Shown piece after piece: positions 7,140 to 14,102 of a stretch of DNA of 14,270 nucleotides. The DNA is from Bacillota bacterium (GTDB taxonomy: Bacteria; Bacillota; Sulfobacillia; JAJZYS01; JAJYTV01): positions 1 to 14,270 of the forward strand of contig JAJZIE010000038.1 of assembly GCA_021810725.1 (NCBI GenBank), given 5' to 3'. The position numbers and the translations under genes were made by a program. Each line of letters opens with the position of its first letter. Position 1 is the first letter of the stretch. Below the pieces are notes generated by a model. That model was not told the origin of the DNA, searched no databases, and worked only from the letters and a program-made list of their open reading frames with translations.

Positions 7140-8021
7140 ATGGTGCTGACGTTGCGCATCGCACTCTGCCAGATGGATCTCGTCAAGGGAAACGTCGAGG
7201 AGAACAGGCGGCGTACAGCCGTATGGATCGAACGCGCCGCGGATGCGGGCGCGGAGCTTGTCCTGCTGCCTGAACTCGTCACCTCGGGTTACACCTTGGG
7301 CGAACGGTTCCAGGAACTCGCCGAGGAGATCCCCGGCGAGACCAGCCGCCTCTGGTGCAAGCTGGCGCACGACCGAGGCATCCACCTCATCGGCGGCCTG
7401 CCGCGCGTCGCGCCGTCGGGCCTTGTCTACAACTCGGCCCTGTTTGTCGGGCCCCGGGGGATCGTCGGCGTCTATGACAAGGCCGTGACGCCGCTCTACC
7501 TCCACGGCAACGATCTCGGCGGGGGCGTCTGCGAGGAGGCCGAGATCTTCCGCCGTGGGGACGCGATGCCCGTATTCTCCACGCCGATTGGACGCATCGG
7601 CATCCTCATCTGCCAGGACGCCGTCTACGGCGAGTTTGTTCGGGCCCAGGCGCTGCAGGGGGCGGACCTCTGCGTCCAGATCAGCAACTCCCCGTGCATC
7701 AGGACGAAGCACGAGGACGACATCACGCCGCTCACGACGCGGGTGCACGCCTTCGACACCGGCACCGCGATCGCGTTCTGCAACCGCGCCGGAGAGGAGG
7801 ACTACACCTTCCGTGGCGAGCAGGCGGTGTCCCGCTTCGGCGTCGCGTCGCACGTCTGCGACGCGGACGGGAACTTCATTGCGCTCGCCAAGGAGGGGGG
7901 CAAGGAGGAACTCCTGCTCGCAGACCTGGATCTCGCGGCCTCGCGCCAGTCGCGCTGGCGGCAGAAGTTCCACCGCGATTGGCGGCCTGATCTTCTCTCG
8001 GCCCTTACCCGCATGCCCTGA
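7140..8021 (+). CDS. Carbon-nitrogen hydrolase (nitrilase superfamily amidase)
   Basis: Numbered from ATG 7140, the 293-residue protein carries the Glu-Lys-Cys triad of the superfamily: Glu45 in LLPELVTSGY, Lys114 in VYDKAVTPLY and Cys158 in ILICQDAVYGE. The family hydrolyses amides, carbamoyl groups or nitriles in a cytoplasmic oligomer; the D after the Cys and overall length fit an amidase (carbamoyl-putrescine, ureidopropionate or omega-amidase type) better than a true nitrilase, but the substrate is open. The start is uncertain: AAAGGA touches ATG 7140, while GTG 7143 and TTG 7152 are better spaced and TTG would give the common MRIAL opening. It is divergent from the alpha/beta hydrolase across 245 bases; the gap has one small hairpin (7027-7044) and no clear promoter. 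Confidence 0.88.
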   Translation: MVLTLRIALCQMDLVKGNVEENRRRTAVWIERAADAGAELVLLPELVTSGYTLGERFQELAEEIPGETSRLWCKLAHDRGIHLIGGLPRVAPSGLVYNSALFVGPRGIVGVYDKAVTPLYLHGNDLGGGVCEEAEIFRRGDAMPVFSTPIGRIGILICQDAVYGEFVRAQALQGADLCVQISNSPCIRTKHEDDITPLTTRVHAFDTGTAIAFCNRAGEEDYTFRGEQAVSRFGVASHVCDADGNFIALAKEGGKEELLLADLDLAASRQSRWRQKFHRDWRPDLLSALTRMP

Positions 8022-8056
8022 GGGGCCCGAGACCGCCTCTCCCGTCGGACTCCGCA

Positions 8057-8082
8057 GCGCCCGCCCCGACCGGGGCGGGCGC
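8057..8082 (+). terminator. Terminator hairpin after the carbon-nitrogen hydrolase
   Basis: GCGCCCGCCCC (8057-8067) pairs perfectly with GGGGCGGGCGC (8072-8082) around a GACC loop, 35 bases after the stop at 8021. The tail ATTCGT is only weakly T-rich. Confidence 0.7.
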
Positions 8083-8113
8083 ATTCGTACGCGCGGGCCC
8101 GGCGAATCTACTG

Positions 8114-8142
8114 TTGACTGAAAGTTATAGTGACTCTATTAA
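8114..8142 (+). promoter_or_regulatory. Sigma70-type promoter of the MFS efflux gene
   Basis: TTGACT (8114-8119) and TATTAA (8137-8142) are exactly 17 bases apart, in the most AT-rich stretch of this part of the window. Transcription would start near 8149, about 48 bases before the gene. Confidence 0.7.
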
Positions 8143-8149
8143 TATAGTG
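8126..8149. promoter_or_regulatory. Candidate operator of the TetR regulator over the MFS promoter
   Basis: Two direct copies of TATAGTG (8126-8132 and 8143-8149) flank CTCTAT (8134-8139), which pairs inversely with either copy: ATAG-TGACT-CTAT on the left and CTCTAT-TAAT-ATAGTG (one mismatch) on the right. The repeats cover the -10 and spacer, so a bound TetR dimer would block transcription. The link to the TetR gene at 9812 is inferred from position. Confidence 0.45.
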
Positions 8150-8196
8150 CATGCAACGAAATTGACCAAGCCGCTTTGCGAAGGGAGGGGACGTTG

Positions 8197-9717
8197 GTGC
8201 GCAACACCCGGCGCTGGTGGGCACTCGGTGCCATCAGCCTCGCGGTCCTGGCGATCACCTTGGACGTGACGGTCCTGAGCCTCGCGCTGCCTACGCTCGC
8301 CGGTGTGTTCAAGGTGTCCGAGTCGATCCTCCAGTGGTTCATGACGGCCTATACCTTGGCGCTCGTCGCCGGCATGCTGCCTGCTGGCTTTCTCGGCGAC
8401 AGATTCGGGCAGAAAACCGTCATGGCGGCGGCGCTCGTTCTGTTCGCCCTAGGATCACTCGGTTGCGCGTACGCACCAGACGCGGCGGTGTTTATCGCCG
8501 CCCGCATCGCTGTCGCCCTGGCAGGGGCGGCGGCCACCGTGGTCGCGCTCTCGGTGTTGACGACGCTCTTCAGCGAAGAGGAGAGGCCGCGGGCGGTCGG
8601 CATCTGGGGAGCGGCGAACTTCCTCGGGTTGCCGCTCGGTCCGATCATCGGCGGCTGGATCCTCTCGCACGCCTGGTGGGGCTGGATCTTCCTCATGAAC
8701 GTGCCGGTGGCCGTGGTGGCCTTGGTGGCCGTCGTCCTCCTTGTACCTTCTTCGAGAACTCGTGGCCGTCAAGGTTTCGATCTTTCCGGCCTCGGCCTCT
8801 CGAGCGCCGGCCTAGTGGCTTTGATGTACGGCGTCATCGCGGCCGGCAGCGACGGCTGGGGTAGCGCCAGGGCCCTCCTGCCGGTTCTTGCGGGGATCGC
8901 GCTTCTGCTGCTGTTCGGGTTGTGGGAGGGCCGGGTGGCCCGCAAACCGCCTCGGCAGCCGCTCGTCGATCTTAGCCTTTTCCGCTCGCGCAGCTTCACC
9001 TGGGGGGTCATCCTCACCGCCTTTGGCACGCTTGGTCTCTTCGGCGTGCTCTTCGGACTGCCGCAATTTCTCCAGGCCATCGAGGGGGTGGGTCCGGAGG
9101 CCTCGGGTGTGCGGCTGCTGCCCCTGATCGCGGGCATGATCCTGGGCGCGGTGCCTGCAGACCGGGTGGCAGCGAAGATCGGCGCAAGATTCACCGTTGC
9201 CGGGGGCTTTGCCGTGGTGTGCGCAGGATCGCTCCTCGGCGGCGCGATGACGGTTCAGAGCGCCGACAGCTACATCTCCCTCTGGACATTCATCGTGGGC
9301 CTTGGTGCCGGTCTCGGCTTTGCCACCGCCGCTTCAGCCGCTCTCGTCGAGCTCCCGCAGGACAGGAGCGGCGTCGGCTCTGCCCTTCTGCAGGCTGTGG
9401 TCAAGCTCGGGCCAGCCTTCGGCTCGTCTCTTCTCGGCAGCATCCTGAACTCGACCTACCAGGCGCGGGTACCGCTGGCCGGCCTGCCGACCGGAGCGGT
9501 CGAGGCCGTGAAGACCAGCGTCTTTGCCGGCATCGCCGTGGCCCGGCACCTGGGCTCGCAGTCGCTCCGCCTGGCGGTCCAAAGGGCATTTGTGGCCGGA
9601 ATGGACCAGTCGGTGCTTGCCACGGCCGGCATCGCGGCGGTCGCGATCGTCCTCGGGCTCCTGTTCCTACCCCGAGGGCGGGGGTCGGTCGAGGAGCGCG
9701 TGGGGGAGTCGAGCTAA
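8197..9717 (+). CDS. MFS efflux transporter, DHA2 (14-helix) type
   Basis: The 506-residue protein is almost entirely membrane-spanning, with about 14 predicted helices. LDVTVLSLALPTL (22-34) is the DHA2 motif D1, GFLGDRFGQKTV (64-75) is the loop 2-3 motif A, and NFLGLPLGPIIGGWIL (141-156) is antiporter motif C. These mark proton-driven drug or toxic-compound exporters of the EmrB/QacA branch. GGGAGGGG (8183-8190) lies before TTG 8194 and GTG 8197; GTG 8197 has the better spacing and is used. TTG 8176 precedes the site and is rejected. A TetR-family gene follows 94 bases downstream on the same strand, a common pump-regulator arrangement. The exported compound cannot be told. Confidence 0.92.
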   Translation: MRNTRRWWALGAISLAVLAITLDVTVLSLALPTLAGVFKVSESILQWFMTAYTLALVAGMLPAGFLGDRFGQKTVMAAALVLFALGSLGCAYAPDAAVFIAARIAVALAGAAATVVALSVLTTLFSEEERPRAVGIWGAANFLGLPLGPIIGGWILSHAWWGWIFLMNVPVAVVALVAVVLLVPSSRTRGRQGFDLSGLGLSSAGLVALMYGVIAAGSDGWGSARALLPVLAGIALLLLFGLWEGRVARKPPRQPLVDLSLFRSRSFTWGVILTAFGTLGLFGVLFGLPQFLQAIEGVGPEASGVRLLPLIAGMILGAVPADRVAAKIGARFTVAGGFAVVCAGSLLGGAMTVQSADSYISLWTFIVGLGAGLGFATAASAALVELPQDRSGVGSALLQAVVKLGPAFGSSLLGSILNSTYQARVPLAGLPTGAVEAVKTSVFAGIAVARHLGSQSLRLAVQRAFVAGMDQSVLATAGIAAVAIVLGLLFLPRGRGSVEERVGESS

Positions 9718-9811
9718 GGCAGTGCCACGATCGCTGCCCGTGGGTTCTAGTGCCGGAATGTCCACCACGCGGTATGCTGTCTCCAGGTGCCGCGCGGAGG
9801 AGGAGAGGGCG

Positions 9812-10417
9812 GTGGCCCGGACCAAAGGCGCCGCAGGCCCCGGCTTGCGGGAGCGCAAGAAGGCCAGGACACGTCAGCTGATCCAATCCCATGCCCTGCG
9901 CCTGTTTCGCCAGCAGGGCTACAAAGAGACATCCGTGGAGCAGATCGCCGAGGCGGCAGAGGTGTCGCCCTCGACGGTCTTCCACTACTTCCCGACCAAG
10001 GTGGACCTCGTGAAGTACGACGCCATGGACGAGCAGATGGTGGAGGCCATGCGCCAGGTGCCCGCCGACGTGGGACTTCTCGAAGCGATGCGTCAGGCGA
10101 TGCGGCAGACGCTCGTGAACGCCGCCGGCGACGATTTGGACGCCATGCTCGAGCGCGAGCGGCTAATGCGCACAGTCCCGGAGTTGCGCGCGGCTCTGCT
10201 GGAGGAGTTCACCCGCACCATACGCTTGATGACCGGGATCCTGGCGGAACGCTCCGGCCGTCCCGGGGACGACGAGCAGCTTCAGGCGCTCGCCGGCGCC
10301 GTCATCGGCATCGGTCTCGCGGCGTGGTCTGCCGCGGACGGCCATTTCATGGCCGGGTCCTTCCTCGAGCGTATCGACAAGGGCATGGTCTGGCTCGCTT
10401 CGGGGTTCAAGATCTAG
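9812..10417 (+). CDS. TetR/AcrR-family transcriptional regulator
   Basis: The 201-residue protein has an N-terminal TetR helix-turn-helix (about 20-65): RQLIQSHALRLFRQQGYKETS, then the recognition region VSPSTVFHYFPTKVDLV. The rest is a helical ligand-binding domain too diverged to predict the inducer. The frame is open upstream to 9524 inside the transporter gene, but GGAGGAGGAGAGGG lies just before GTG 9812 and homologous TetR proteins begin near here, so GTG 9812 is used. It most likely represses the upstream MFS pump and itself if co-transcribed; the repeats at 8126-8149 are the best visible target. A hairpin follows 10 bases after the stop. Confidence 0.92.
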   Translation: MARTKGAAGPGLRERKKARTRQLIQSHALRLFRQQGYKETSVEQIAEAAEVSPSTVFHYFPTKVDLVKYDAMDEQMVEAMRQVPADVGLLEAMRQAMRQTLVNAAGDDLDAMLERERLMRTVPELRAALLEEFTRTIRLMTGILAERSGRPGDDEQLQALAGAVIGIGLAAWSAADGHFMAGSFLERIDKGMVWLASGFKI

Positions 10418-10427
10418 CGGTTGACAC

Positions 10428-10445
10428 GCGCTCCACCGGGGGCGC
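10428..10445 (+). terminator. Short hairpin after the TetR gene
   Basis: GCGCTCC (10428-10434) pairs with GGGGCGC (10439-10445) with one G-T wobble and an ACCG loop, followed by TTCGC. It lies 10 bases after the tetR-type stop and probably ends the pump-regulator transcript. The stem is short and the T-tail poor. Confidence 0.45.
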
Positions 10446-10546
10446 TTCGCACCGCCAGACGGAATGCTTTCGCCCGACCTTCTGACCCATGCGAGCGAAC
10501 GCGCCTTGTGGCAATGTGGGCTTATAGGGATCCCCTGGGCTCGTGA

Positions 10547-10774
10547 CGGCGATCCCGGGCATCGGTTCTTGATCGCAAAGGGGAGCGGCATACGAACGTT
10601 GATCTCAAGTCTTCGCGCCTGCCCCCGCTGCGCTTCTGGATTTCGTCGCTCTGTCTCGCAGGCGAGCTGCGCTTTCTCGAGAAGGCCTCGAGCATCAGCT
10701 CGGGCGGCGCGTCCGGCGTATCGCTCGCGCTCTTCCATTGGACCGGCCTCCCGCTCGGCTTCTGGACCTTCGTC
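10547..10774 (+). other. In-frame 5' coding region of the YitT-like gene with no normal start codon
   Basis: This stretch has no stop in the frame of the gene below and translates to a hydrophobic segment with SSISSGGASGVSLALFHWTG followed by LPLGFW, the conserved first loop and helix of YitT-type proteins. No ATG, GTG or TTG occurs in this frame between the stop at 10544 and GTG 10775. A good ribosome binding site, AAAGGGGAG (10577-10585), stands where a start near 10592-10598 would be expected; the codons there are ACG, AAC and GTT. Either a rare start codon is used or the start has been lost by a single change. The remaining part of 10446-10546 shows no feature I can name. Confidence 0.6.
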
Positions 10775-11224
10775 GTGAAGATCCTGATCCTCGTGCTCGT
10801 GTGGCGGGTCCAGGGAAACCGTCAGCTGCTCTGGACGGTCGTCTCGGCGACGCTCAGTTCCATCCTGATCTACCTCGCCGAGCTGGTGCCGTTCCACGCC
10901 CTGCCGCTCCTCGTGGCCTTCCCGATGATCCTGCTCTTCTCGTACCTGCCGTCGGCGCTTCTCCTGTCCTGCGGTTACTCTTCCGGGGGCTTCTCCTCGA
11001 TCGCTCTGATCCTCGAGAAGAGGGGCGTCCCGACCGCCTTCACCTTCTCGGCCCTGAACGCCATCTCGCTCGTGCTGATGTTCCTCGCCTACGGCAGGAT
11101 CTCAGGAGTTCTGTCGCTCGCGGCCATGCTGTTCGCGGGAGCGTCGAACTGGATCTGGCTGACCCTCTTCCGCAAATACCTGCCGCAGATTCCACCGGCC
11201 CCGCTGCGTGGGGCGGCCGCCTGA
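10775..11224 (+). CDS. YitT-like (DUF161) integral membrane protein, first normal start
   Basis: From GTG 10775 the product is 149 residues with about four predicted membrane helices. Pairing the upstream in-frame segment, it shows the YitT arrangement: a GGASG loop, then helices, then a second glycine-serine loop CGYSSGGFSSIALILEKRG. YitT proteins are poorly characterised inner-membrane proteins. GTG 10775 has no ribosome binding site in front and would cut off the conserved first loop, so the real protein is probably about 200 residues, matching short family members. The gene follows the TetR hairpin and ends at a perfect hairpin, so it seems to be its own unit. It could also be a decaying gene. 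Family assignment is from motif pattern only. Confidence 0.6.
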   Translation: MKILILVLVWRVQGNRQLLWTVVSATLSSILIYLAELVPFHALPLLVAFPMILLFSYLPSALLLSCGYSSGGFSSIALILEKRGVPTAFTFSALNAISLVLMFLAYGRISGVLSLAAMLFAGASNWIWLTLFRKYLPQIPPAPLRGAAA

Positions 11225-11255
11225 CGGCCAGGTCGGACGCAAGGTAAGCCGGCGG

Positions 11256-11290
11256 AAGGCCCCCTCGCCAGGTACCGGCGAGGGGGCCTT
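11256..11290. terminator. Bidirectional terminator hairpin between the YitT-like gene and the lipoprotein gene
   Basis: AAGGCCCCCTCGCC (11256-11269) and GGCGAGGGGGCCTT (11277-11290) form a perfect 14-bp stem with a 7-base loop. It lies between convergent stops at 11224 and 11317 and has the same AAGG...CCTT ends as the hairpin at 3785-3813. Confidence 0.8.
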
Positions 11291-11316
11291 CCTGCACCCG
11301 GCGGCGACCCTTCGAC

Positions 11317-12606
11317 CTAGTTGCCGGCCCTCCCCGGGTACCATGCGAACTGGCTGTAGGACCTAAAGCCGTAGTAGTCCGTAACCTGTCCCTGGGGCAG
11401 ATCCGCGAGCGTCTCGGCGCCGCGACCGGACCGCCAAAGCTTGAGCTCGTTCGCCTGCACGTAGAGAAGAGACCGGCCATCCGGGCTGAACTGCGGGTCG
11501 TAGACATCGCCCTTGGCGACGAGCTTCGCCTCCTGCGCCCCCTTGCCGTCGAAGCCGACATAGAGCGTGCGCGTGCCTTGCCACTTCGTTAGGCCCGCCT
11601 GCGACGACACCTCGCCCCAGCCGCTGCCGCCGAGGTCCGTCGCCGTGACCCACGCGATGTTGCCCGACGCGGTGCCGGCGGGATCGAGCGCCACCTGCCC
11701 CGCTCCCGTGTTCAGGGCGGCGCAGGATCCCGTGGCAGGGTCGCAGCGCTCCAGCTGTTTTTGGGTCCAGGTCTGCCGCCCTGGGCCCGCGACGAGCACG
11801 ACGCTCGTTTGCCCGCCCGGCTGCACCCAGGACGGGTAGGGGAGGGTGGTCGCGAGGTTCTTGGGCTGGCCGCCTGCGAGCGACAGGCTCTCAAGGCCGA
11901 GACCGTCCGCCGCGAGCGAGGCGGAGTGCAGGGGATCGACCCAATAGAGTAGCCCCTGCCCATTCGGCCAATATCCCTGCAGTTCGAGTCCCGAGTAGTT
12001 GGGAGAAGTGACGAGCAGATTTCCCGGTGCCTTGTCCGCGACCGCGTAGAGCTTGTCGGTGGCGTTCGGGAAGTCCTCGGTTGGCGGCGTCACCGTGTAG
12101 GCGTAGCCTTGTCCGTCCGGCGCCCAGGCGAAGGTCGAGACGGTTCCCTTAGGCCGCACCACCACCTGAGGCGAGTCGCCAGGGCGCAGCATCGCGAGAC
12201 TGCCGCCCCAGACGGCGAGGATGTCCCGCTTGGGGTTCCAGGCGAAGTCCTGCGGCTGGATCGTCTGCGGCAGCTTCAGGAGCCTGAGGCCCTTGCCGTC
12301 CGCCCCGACGACGCCGAGCCGGTCCTGGCTCGAGGGCGCCGCCAGTCCGCCGTCCAGGAACGCGATGTAGCGACCGTCGGCCGAGAAGCGAGGGTCGGAG
12401 GCGTGGAGCCCGTCGGTCAGACGCGCCGCCGGACCGGCGGGCTTGGTCACAAGGAAGATGTCGCCATTGCGCACGACGGCAAGCTCCCACCCGGCGGGGC
12501 TCCGCCGGTCCGGACCAGGAGACTTCGTGGCGCTCGGCGCGCCGCAGCCCGCGGCGGCGAGCAGGAGCACCGCGGCGGCTCCCGCAAGCCAAGGCCCTTG
12601 GCGCAT
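11317..12606 (-). CDS. Predicted lipoprotein with a TolB-like beta-propeller
   Basis: The 429-residue protein begins with a short basic start, a hydrophobic stretch (about 5-18) and AAAGC, a lipobox with Cys21, so it should be exported and lipid-anchored. After a proline- and serine-rich linker the chain has repeated blade motifs of the TolB/WD40 type: DPRFSADGRYIAFL (71-84), DFAWNPKRDILAV (120-132), TFAWAPDGQGYAY (158-170) and DPQFSPDGRSLLYV (370-383). CDPATGSC (288-295) may form a disulfide. Such propellers usually bind proteins or ligands rather than catalyse. GAAGGGGGAT lies about 9 bases before ATG 12606; the frame to 12663 lacks a site. It is followed by no same-strand gene and preceded by the thioredoxin-like gene 150 bases upstream. 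No specific function can be given. Confidence 0.85.
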   Translation of the reverse strand: MRQGPWLAGAAAVLLLAAAGCGAPSATKSPGPDRRSPAGWELAVVRNGDIFLVTKPAGPAARLTDGLHASDPRFSADGRYIAFLDGGLAAPSSQDRLGVVGADGKGLRLLKLPQTIQPQDFAWNPKRDILAVWGGSLAMLRPGDSPQVVVRPKGTVSTFAWAPDGQGYAYTVTPPTEDFPNATDKLYAVADKAPGNLLVTSPNYSGLELQGYWPNGQGLLYWVDPLHSASLAADGLGLESLSLAGGQPKNLATTLPYPSWVQPGGQTSVVLVAGPGRQTWTQKQLERCDPATGSCAALNTGAGQVALDPAGTASGNIAWVTATDLGGSGWGEVSSQAGLTKWQGTRTLYVGFDGKGAQEAKLVAKGDVYDPQFSPDGRSLLYVQANELKLWRSGRGAETLADLPQGQVTDYYGFRSYSQFAWYPGRAGN

Positions 12607-12756
12607 GACGATCCCCCTTCGCAGGCTGAGGACGCGCGGGCAACGGGAAAGAATTGTGGGCAAATCTCAACATCCAGCTGCCTCTGCTCCGGAGAACGCT
12701 GCCGCGGGGTATCAGGTTGCGGCATCTGTGAAACAGCGCCGCGGGACGCCGTGCGG

Positions 12757-13056
12757 TCAGCGCAGGGCTGCAAGCAGGGCGGCGAGGCTCGGCGCGCCTT
12801 CCAGCACTCCCTCGACCGGATAGAGGCGACAGGACCAGACAGGAAGGTCATCGTCTTCGGGGAAGAGGTCCCGGCCGTCCACCAGGATGGTGGGGGAGCC
12901 GCGCATGCCGGCCGTTTGGGCCTCGGCGGGATCGCGCACCAGATGTAGGCGCACCGGCACGTCGCTTCTGCCCAGTGCGGCCAGGGCTTCCTGGAGCCTT
13001 GCGTGCGCGACCTGCCAGTTCGGGCAGTCTTCGAAGTAGACCAGTTCGACCTCCAC
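12757..13056 (-). CDS. Small thioredoxin-fold protein without a CxxC pair
   Basis: The 99-residue product starts at GTG (MEVELVYFEDCPNW). The first strand ends in Cys11 followed by PNW, so the usual CxxC is reduced to a single cysteine. GSPTILVDG (53-61) supplies the cis-proline loop of the thioredoxin fold (Pro55), and a second cysteine, Cys76, lies in SCRLYP. I know of small thioredoxin-like proteins with this CPNW opening in many GC-rich bacteria, but their role is not settled. No signal peptide is present, so it should be cytoplasmic. AGGTGAGGTGG precedes the GTG at 13056 by about four bases. It is upstream of the lipoprotein gene on the same strand and divergent from the membrane-anchored gene. 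Confidence 0.78.
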   Translation of the reverse strand: MEVELVYFEDCPNWQVAHARLQEALAALGRSDVPVRLHLVRDPAEAQTAGMRGSPTILVDGRDLFPEDDDLPVWSCRLYPVEGVLEGAPSLAALLAALR

Positions 13057-13202
13057 GGGACCACCTCACCTCCACGGTATACCACGACCGGATACACCGC
13101 GTCCGCTCGGCCCGGGCCGCCGCCTCGCGGCACCGCCTTGGGCCCAGGGACATAGGCTGGGAACAGCGCCTTCATCATGCCTTGCCGTGCAGGAGGATGA
13201 CG

Positions 13203-14048
13203 ATGAGCGACCTGCCGCCCGTGTTGCCGGCACCCGAAAACGAAGGATCTTCGGCGAACGCCGCTGCGCCACCGCCGGGCCGCCGACGCCTGCTCTGGAT
13301 TCTCGCCGCGGTCATCCTGGTCATCCTGCTCGGTGCAGTTGGCGGACTCTACCTGTGGTCCGGTCGGCAAGAGGTTCTGCGGACGGCGGCGACGCACATG
13401 CAGAACGCCAGGTTCGACATGGAGCGCGGCGCCTATGCGGAAGCCAAAGGGCAGTTCCAGGCGGTGCCGAAGGACGCTCCCCAATACGCGACCGCCCAGG
13501 CGGACGCGACGCTCGCCGGCGAGTGCTCCGCCGTCGACCGCCTGGGGCAGGACGTCACGGCCCTCGGGACCTCCTTCGATGGACATATCGGTCAGTACTG
13601 GGACGACTACAGCACGGCGGCCGACTTCACGAACAAGTCCTGGCAGGACTTCCCCGACGATCCCGCGGACGCGAGGTCCGCGGAGCCTTCGGTATCCGCG
13701 CTCTCCGGCGACGCTTCGGACCTGCAGTCCGACTTCGAGCGCTTCGAGGCTCTGGTCGGCACGGCACAGGAGGAGCCCTACGGCGCGACGTCGCTCGCGA
13801 GCGTTGTGGGACCGTTCCGCGAACTCGCGGTGGACGCGAACTCCATGTCGGCAGGGATGTACGACGAGCAGCAGGATCTGCTGCAGGGATCGTGGCAACA
13901 GGCGATTTCGGACGGCATTACGGAGAACAACAATGAGATGCCCAAGGTGCAAGCGGACCAGACCACCGTCGATGGCCGGCTGGCGCAGTTCGCCGCGCAG
14001 GAGAGAGGGAAGCTCCAGCAGTTGCTCGATGCGGTCAAGTACAACTAG
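13203..14048 (+). CDS. Single-pass membrane protein with helical extracytoplasmic domain, unknown function
   Basis: The 281-residue protein has a proline- and alanine-rich cytoplasmic tail (1-26), GRRR, one membrane helix (about 29-51) and a long soluble helical domain, predicted outside because the basic residues precede the helix. Residues 57-100 resemble one TPR-like helical hairpin (ARFDMERGAYAEAKGQFQ). The rest is acidic and helical, with a single cysteine at about 108. I do not recognise a family. AGGAGG (13191-13196) points to ATG 13203, since ATG 13197 touches the site. It is divergent from the thioredoxin-like gene across 146 bases and is followed by a terminator, so it is probably transcribed alone. 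A scaffold or stress-sensing envelope role would be a guess. Confidence 0.8.
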   Translation: MSDLPPVLPAPENEGSSANAAAPPPGRRRLLWILAAVILVILLGAVGGLYLWSGRQEVLRTAATHMQNARFDMERGAYAEAKGQFQAVPKDAPQYATAQADATLAGECSAVDRLGQDVTALGTSFDGHIGQYWDDYSTAADFTNKSWQDFPDDPADARSAEPSVSALSGDASDLQSDFERFEALVGTAQEEPYGATSLASVVGPFRELAVDANSMSAGMYDEQQDLLQGSWQQAISDGITENNNEMPKVQADQTTVDGRLAQFAAQERGKLQQLLDAVKYN

Positions 14049-14067
14049 GCGGCACGGGGTGTGTAAG

Positions 14068-14102
14068 AGCCCGGCCGGTCGCGTGAGCCGGACGGCCGGG
14101 CT
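14068..14102 (+). terminator. Terminator after the membrane-anchored gene
   Basis: AGCCCGGCCG (14068-14077) pairs with CGGCCGGGCT (14093-14102), and an inner CCGG pair shortens the loop. A TTCTT-like tail follows, the best T-tail among the hairpins here. Confidence 0.75.

Noticed and set aside
6906..8084. 392-codon minus-strand open frame opposite the amidase
   Set aside because: The opposite strand carries the complete Glu-Lys-Cys triad; this frame has no motif or binding site.
10464..10778. 104-codon plus-strand open frame
   Set aside because: It is rich in Ser, Arg and Ala without pattern, while another frame over the same bases encodes the YitT-like conserved loop.
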